A stretch of 64,000 bases of DNA from Calliphora vicina (Eukaryota > Arthropoda > Insecta > Diptera > Calliphoridae), in contig NC_088782.1 in assembly GCF_958450345.1 (NCBI RefSeq), forward strand, positions 64,694,501-64,758,500, written 5' to 3'. The translations under genes were made by a program, and so were the position numbers. The notes under the pieces are model-generated. The model was not told the origin of the DNA. It saw only the letters and a program-made list of their open reading frames with translations, and did no database searches. Within the stretch, counting starts at the first letter, position 1. Each line of letters begins with the position of its first letter. This document shows, piece after piece, positions 58,837 through 64,000 of the stretch.

Positions 58837-59393
58837 CTGAGGAGCCGCAGAATAAAAGGTACTTTTTCACATTTTTTGACTAATTGGTTTTTTGGTATTT
58901 TTATAATATTTGGATTGAAATCTAGAAACAATCAAGTTAGCAAAATTGGTTTAATTTGTTTACTAGGTAAATCGGTTCTAAAAAATATGTGCTTAACAAA
59001 ACGTACTTGTTCAACAACTCTAGTATAATACGACAAAAATAATATATTTAATTTCAATGTGTAATTTGTTTATATATTAGATCTGGTTTAGAAACATTCA
59101 GTCAAAATTTAAAAAATCGCATATAAATAGTGCTTTTTTAATTTTGTTTTAAACAAAATATACTTTTCTTTTTTTTAACAAATGATTTTTCCAATATGAA
59201 AATGGTTTTATATCAAACATCCTTAACATTTAATGTGGTGACTTATGGCTGTTAGAAGTATACTTGTATATTGGTAAGTAAGAAACTTGCTACCATTTCC
59301 AGGATAATGCAGTTTTTTAAGGGGGCGGTAAAACTCAATTTCCCAAAAATGTTAAATGAGCAAAAAAGTACATTTTGTTCTGCGGCTCCTCAG
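58837..59393. mobile_element. 557-bp MITE with CTGAGGAGCCGCAGAA ends
   Basis: CTGAGGAGCCGCAGAATAAA at the left is mirrored by TTTTGTTCTGCGGCTCCTCAG at the right (one mismatch within the terminal 16). The flanks are TTTGTAT and TACAAA. No open frame of note. Confidence 0.65.
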
Positions 59394-60118
59394 TACAAAG
59401 AAATGTATTGAGTATAGTGTTGAGTATTCAAAAGTACCGCAGAATGTGGCCGAGCATCCAAATTCGTCCATCAAGGACGATTTTTTTAATAATTGAATTC
59501 AGAATGAAATTGCAGTTCTCATTAGAACACCATTACCGAAATACCAGTATCGCTAAATTTTTGTTGTTCCAAAAATCCAAATTTGCATGCTGGGGTGATA
59601 ATCGATGAAGTATTTGGATTGTATGAAGTGGATACTAGTTCGACGCGATGATACCTTAGCCGGGTGACAAAATGAGAAAATTTCAGTACAAGCTTTCTCC
59701 CTATATTCACTAATGATTATTAAAGTTAATAATGGTTTATTAAGCACTTTTTGCATACAAAATTCCTGTTGTGAAACTTTAGTAATCGTTTTTGAATATG
59801 ACGGTTTAACTTTAGCATATACGAAATGAGAGCCATGTTTGCAACAAGATAATCTATGTACTTATTTAGATATGAATGATTGATTTCTCTAACTAAAGGA
59901 AAATTATACAAATATTCTCTAGTCTAAGTGTACCAAGAGGTCGAGATTATGAAGAAAATACTTGATCGGGTGCCTATATTCATATTCGATCCATTAGCGA
60001 AGATGAATAGTGTTTGCATCACAGCCGTCTCTGATTGATATCCGCATCGCGAAAGTCCATTTATAGGAAGTATATAATCCTTTCGCTGCTCCAATATTTT
60101 TCAGCATATATATCATTG
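59394..60118. other. Non-coding stretch
   Basis: No feature could be supported. Short protein-like pieces on both sides of the next MITE (CCGCATCGCG near 60045, GGCTCGGCTCAGTCCCGCTG near 60630) suggest that it interrupted some older coding or TE sequence. Confidence 0.3.
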
Positions 60119-60605
60119 CACGCAGAAAAAAAATATAATTGGGCATGGTTACTGTAACCATTTAAATAGTGTTACAAGATTTTTAACAATATTATAGTCA
60201 CAGTAACCATTTACATGATTGTGGTAACCATAATATGGTTAATTTATGATTCACATGATTGTATCAACCATGTATATGGTTAAAGTAAACAAATATATGT
60301 TTGTGGCAACCATATTTATGATGAATAATTTTATCATAATATGTTGTTCTCAGATTATGATAAGCCTTAAGCCGAGAGCAACATAATATGATAAGTCCTT
60401 CATCATATGAATGGTTGTTACAAGCATATATTTGTTTACTGTAACCATATATATGATTGATACAATCATGTGAATCGTAAATTAACCATATTATGGTTAC
60501 CACAATCATGTAAATGGTTACTGTGAATATAATATAGTTAAAAAACTTGTAACAATATTGAAATGGTTACAGTAACCATGCCCAACTATATTTTTTCTCT
60601 GCGTG
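60119..60605. mobile_element. 487-bp palindromic MITE with CACGCAGA ends
   Basis: CACGCAGAAAAAAAATATAA and the mirror TATATTTTTTCTCTGCGTG. Next, GGGCATGGTTACTGTAACC is mirrored by GGTTACAGTAACCATGCCC, and the arms remain mirrored (ATGGTTACCACAATCATGTA etc.) to a centre near 60362. 19484-19916 is a decayed relative. Confidence 0.75.
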
Positions 60606-61294
60606 TGGATAGTAACAATACCAATAAGGCTCGGCTCAGTCCCGCTGACTCCTTTATTTTATTTAACAGAGAATTACATATTAGCTGAAGATATCAAAGG
60701 GGCTATATCTATGATCATGAGAAGCCAAACAGAGTCATCGAGTCCTTCCGATATTCTCTGCTGACATATACTCTATGTAATATATTTTCTCATTGATTTG
60801 AAAGTGCTTATCAGCCTGCCCTCATTTGTTAATATACATTTGTATGGGAGTGTTAATGCTAACTGATATCGTGTATAAAGTCATTTGCACAAAAGTTCAA
60901 GATAGTTCATTATATATTTAGAACTATTTAGTGAATACCTACATGAATGAATGAATTAGTGAAGAATATAGTATTACATGGATAAACACATACGTCATGT
61001 ACATACATACATATATATATAACTATTTTTTTGTGAATATATTAGATTCACCTGCATATTTAAAAGCAATTTAAATTATCACTGTCTGAATTCGTGAACA
61101 ATTGTCTAAACTGAATATTATCAAAACAATTCATACATTGTTAACTTCTTAAATAGTGTAGGAAAATGTGTGCAGGATCTTTAAACATATTGAAAAAATT
61201 GGTCAGTTTTCAATTCAATTGGTAGAAAATATCAATAGTGAATTTCACATTGCTAGATTCATGCATTTAAATGTTATTACCGGTATCAAAATAT
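60606..61294. other. Non-coding stretch
   Basis: AT-rich; nothing recognised. Confidence 0.35.
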
Positions 61295-62669
61295 TGTTAC
61301 GAAATTGTACTTGAATTCAAATATAACGATTTTAACTGCTGATTTAAAAGTTGCATAATGCTTTCAACCATTGATCGTAAGTATGGCAACGCTGTTTGCT
61401 GCGACCGTATATTCGAATTCGAATATTTAGTTAAATAACATTGTAGAAAGTACACCACAGATGGCGTATGTATTAGAAAGCTCTAGAATATACGAGCTTT
61501 GACAGTTAAAGAGCAATCTACACCATTTCCAATTGTATTTCAGAAGTTTCTAATTGTATTTCAGAAATTTCCAATTGAATTTCAGAAGTTTCTAATTATA
61601 TTTCAGAAAATTCCAATTCAATTTCAGAAATTTCCATTTATATTTCAGAAATTTCCAATTATATTTCAGAAATTTCTAATTATATTTCAGAATTTTCTAA
61701 TTATATTTCAGAATTTTCCATTTATATTTCAGAAATTTCTAATTGTATTTCAGAAATTTCCAATTGTATTTCAGAATTTTCCAATTGTATTTCAGAAATT
61801 TCCATTTGTATTTCAGAATTTTTATTTTATACTTAAAAAGTTTCCAATTGTATTTCAGAATTTTCCAATTGTATTTCAGAAATATCCATTTGTATTTCAG
61901 AAAATTCTAATAGCAATACTAATGGATATTTCTGAAATACAAATAGAAAATTCTGAAATACAATTGGAAAATTCTGAAATACAATTAGAAACATTTTAAA
62001 TATAAATTAAAAATTCTGAAATACAAATGGAAATTTCTGAAATACAATTGGAAAATTCTGAAATACAATTAGAAAATTCTGAAATACAATTAGAAAGTTC
62101 TGAAATATAATTGGAATATTCTGAAATATAATTAGAAAATTCTGAAATATAATTAGAAATTTCTGAAATATAATTGGAAATTTCTGAAATATAAATGGAA
62201 ATTTCTGAAATATAAATGGAAATTTCTGAAATTGAATTGGAATTTTCTGAAATATAATTAGAAACTTCTGAAATTCAATTGGAAATTTCTGAAATACAAT
62301 TAGAAACTTCTGAAATACAATTGGAAATGGTGTAGAGTGCAGATGGCAGTGTTATAAATAGTGGCAGAGGTTGCAGTCGTTAGTGAGTTTATCAGAGCCT
62401 CTTTTCGAATAAACATCAACTGAGTGCCTTAAAGTGTGCTGTGTTTTTCAAGTGAATTCGTGTACATTATAAAGTGTGTCTGTATTTCTGCGAATTTATA
62501 AACGTGTATAAAAAACATTGAGTGACTATTAATTCTGTTGTTTTACATTTTAAATAAATAAAGAGTTGTTACAATTTTTAAACTACTAAACGGCTTTTAT
62601 TTGCAATCAAAAGTATACGGTTTATTTAAAGGAAATAAACAAACGTTTTGAAAAGGTTAAAACGTAACA
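61295..62669 (+). mobile_element. Solo LTR carrying an array-type foldback
   Basis: TGTTACG ... CGTAACA flanked by ATAT (61291-61294, 62670-62673). About 560 bp without the foldback at 61521-62332. Contains TATAAATAGTGGC followed by an initiator-like GCAGTCGTTAGTG (62355-62385), and AATAAA signals near 62409 and 62554, so the promoter survives. Homologous to 57499-58102, with substitutions and indels throughout. Confidence 0.75.
61521..62332. mobile_element. Foldback element made only of inverted 21-bp repeat arrays (subfamily B)
   Basis: TA, CACCATTTCCAATTG at the left; CAATTGGAAATGGTG, TA at the right (TA at 61519-61520 and 62333-62334). The left half (to about 61915) is about 19 direct units containing TTTCYAATTGTATTTCAG; the right half is about 20 units in reverse. 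The other solo LTR (57499-58102) has a single TA (CTAGAG) at this site, so the insertion and TA duplication are certain. The long 166-residue plus-strand frame with FPIVFQK repeats is a by-product of the 21-bp period. Confidence 0.85.
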
Positions 62670-62869
62670 ATATGTATAGATGTCCGAACAAAGGTTTTCA
62701 TATATTTTTATCCAAATCTTTAAAAATCAATATATTTTCCGTTGTATTAATATCGATATTTATGGGCGCTGATGTAGTTTTTGAATCGATATTCACAAAA
62801 TCCAGCAGTTTAGTTTTTACATACATATTACTGTTCTCAATTAATATTTGTAAGATATTTATGTAGGTT

Positions 62870-63015
62870 AATGTGTTTTTCGGAATTGGTTCTTATATGG
62901 GAGCTATGACCAATATTGGGCTGATCTTCATAAAAATTGGTACTGCGATTTCAGTATATATTAAGATTACCTACATCGAATTTCAACCTGAAAAATATTT
63001 ATAAGAGATTTTTGA
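62870..63015 (+). repeat. mini-me family 2 fragment
   Basis: TTATATGGGAGCTATGACCA, GGGCTGATCTTCATAAAAAT and ATCGAATTTCAACCTGAAAA match 50100-50176 and the window start. Confidence 0.5.
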
Positions 63016-63029
63016 GTACTAGTGATATT

Positions 63030-63330
63030 GCGAGGTCGATCTAGCTGAATCGATTACTCTGTGGATCAATAGTGAGCTGTTAAGGATATAGAATTCATAT
63101 GCTATTAGACCGAGTCTACAATTTAAAGACTACTGTAGACTCTGTAATACTGAGGATGAGATGTTAAACATATTCTATCAGTGTTCGGTCTTGGCCTCAA
63201 ACGTCCCCTTCCTTTCAAGCATTTAGGAGATGTCGAGGGTGAATATTAGATGCATATCAGAGAAATTGATTAGTTCTGGAAGACACGCTTGTCACCTGCC
63301 CTCAAATAATAAGTATATTTATTCGTTTTA
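63030..63330 (+). pseudogene. LINE C-terminal tail
   Basis: FKDYCRLCNTEDEMLNIFYQ, then CSVLAS: the C-x2-C ... C zinc-finger-like tail seen after RNase H in the other LINEs of this window (cf. 4890-5000, 50770-50850). No upstream domain is recognisable. Confidence 0.45.
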
Positions 63331-64000
63331 CTCAACTTCTTTCCCATACATTCATTTTTGGTTGATTTCTTAAAGATAAATATAAATGTATTCATTGAAT
63401 GTGCTAAACAGGTTGTTCTCCTCCAGTTCCTTCGCATGAAATGCATACATTTTCGTAAATAGATATTTTTCTTTTTTTTCCTTCAATGTTTTTTAGCTAA
63501 ATCTAGTACTTAGCAGAGGGCAATGGCAGCTAAATTCTGGCATTATTGTAATCTATCTAATATAATTCAAAAACTAAATATTGTATGAATTGACTTCAGG
63601 TCATATACAATCAATTTGGCATTATGTTGCATGCCAAGTTCTGCAATTTGTATGTAAATGATACCAAACAATTATTTCAGTTGCATTCACTTGTTTTGTA
63701 GGTCATAAATCAATGTTTGTATCTATTATTCATATGTAAACTCATTTGTATATTTATATTCTGATACATATGTAAATTTACATATTCTAATGAGCATTTA
63801 CTTAGAGAAAGTAAATTTTCATTTGTTTATTTATAAATAGTGTTTTAGAATTAGTTAGTCCTTCAAAATGATTGCACAAAGTTTTATAAAATTTAAAATA
63901 TTAGTTCCTCTATTTCCACAAAATTTAAAACAAAAATAAAATAATGTTGAGCGACTAAAAAGCTCTTCAAGGAAAGACATATGCTTTCTTTCGAGAAAAA
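63331..64000. other. Non-coding stretch to the window end
   Basis: AT-rich, ATACATATGTAAA simple repeats near 63770; no gene recognised. Confidence 0.35.

Noticed and set aside
61499..61999. 166-residue open frame with repeating FPIVFQK
   Set aside because: It is the translation of a 21-bp repeat array, which stays open in frame automatically; the inverted half shows the same effect.
57499..62669. A full LTR retrotransposon bounded by the two LTRs
   Set aside because: The LTRs are in opposite orientation, each has its own ATAT duplication, and no gag or pol sequence lies between them; they are two independent solo LTRs.

Overview
The window is AT-rich, gene-poor eukaryotic DNA from what is most likely a higher fly (Diptera, probably a calyptrate such as a blowfly or house-fly relative). 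That is an inference from three things: repeated copies of the dipteran mini-me/DINE-1 type element with its (GTCY)n core; many mariner, Tc1-like, hAT and RNase-H-bearing LINE fragments; and one protein whose first 35 residues resemble a Drosophila-type small heat-shock protein. I see no bacterial genes, rRNA, functional tRNA or CRISPR.

Only one convincing host reading frame is present: 25076-25807 on the minus strand, a 243-residue protein with a small-heat-shock-like N-terminus but no alpha-crystallin domain. Nearly everything else is mobile DNA, and the layers of insertion can be read. 0-2 kb: a 1.76-kb hAT element with a perfect 8-bp target duplication. 3-5.5 kb: a mariner split by a 5'-truncated LINE. 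5.7-9.3 kb: a DDE transposon remnant whose inverted ends are arrays of 20-21-bp repeats, itself split by a 2.1-kb near-perfect palindrome with hAT-type ends. 8.2-17.4 kb: a 4,565-bp block present twice in tandem with no difference seen; it carries a Helitron 5' end, a mariner 3' half, a second array-type end, and a Tc1/mariner-superfamily transposase broken by a tRNA-derived SINE and a MITE. 17-24 kb: introns or intergenic DNA with MITEs and mini-me copies. 24-26.3 kb: the host gene. 27.4-32.3 kb: a LINE, a 1.3-kb MITE and a mini-me holding a Tc1 fragment. 33.8-34.6 kb: a 369-bp tandem duplication. 35.7-38.5 kb: a mariner scrap, a TTAA-flanked MITE, an RTE-clade LINE and a Helitron 3' end. 40-41.5 kb: a 26-bp minisatellite, a hairpin MITE and a mini-me. 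43.5-45.6 kb: a second giant hAT palindrome. 46.7-48.8 kb: about 2.1 kb of an 11-bp satellite. 50-53.7 kb: a mariner deletion derivative beside a LINE that holds a nearly intact Tc1 element. 55-64 kb: more MITEs, two solo LTRs in opposite orientation (one inside a Tc1 gene, one carrying an 812-bp foldback made of array repeats) and a LINE tail.

The most unusual signal is the transposon family with minisatellite inverted ends (5734-9253, 11481-11568 and its duplicate, 61521-62332). These loci share a YACCATTT terminus next to a TA and a related 20-21-bp unit, in an arrangement reminiscent of Drosophila Foldback elements but with TA instead of 9-bp target duplications. The two 2.1-kb hAT palindromes, which share a core but have different outer ends, and the 11-bp satellite are the next most interesting.
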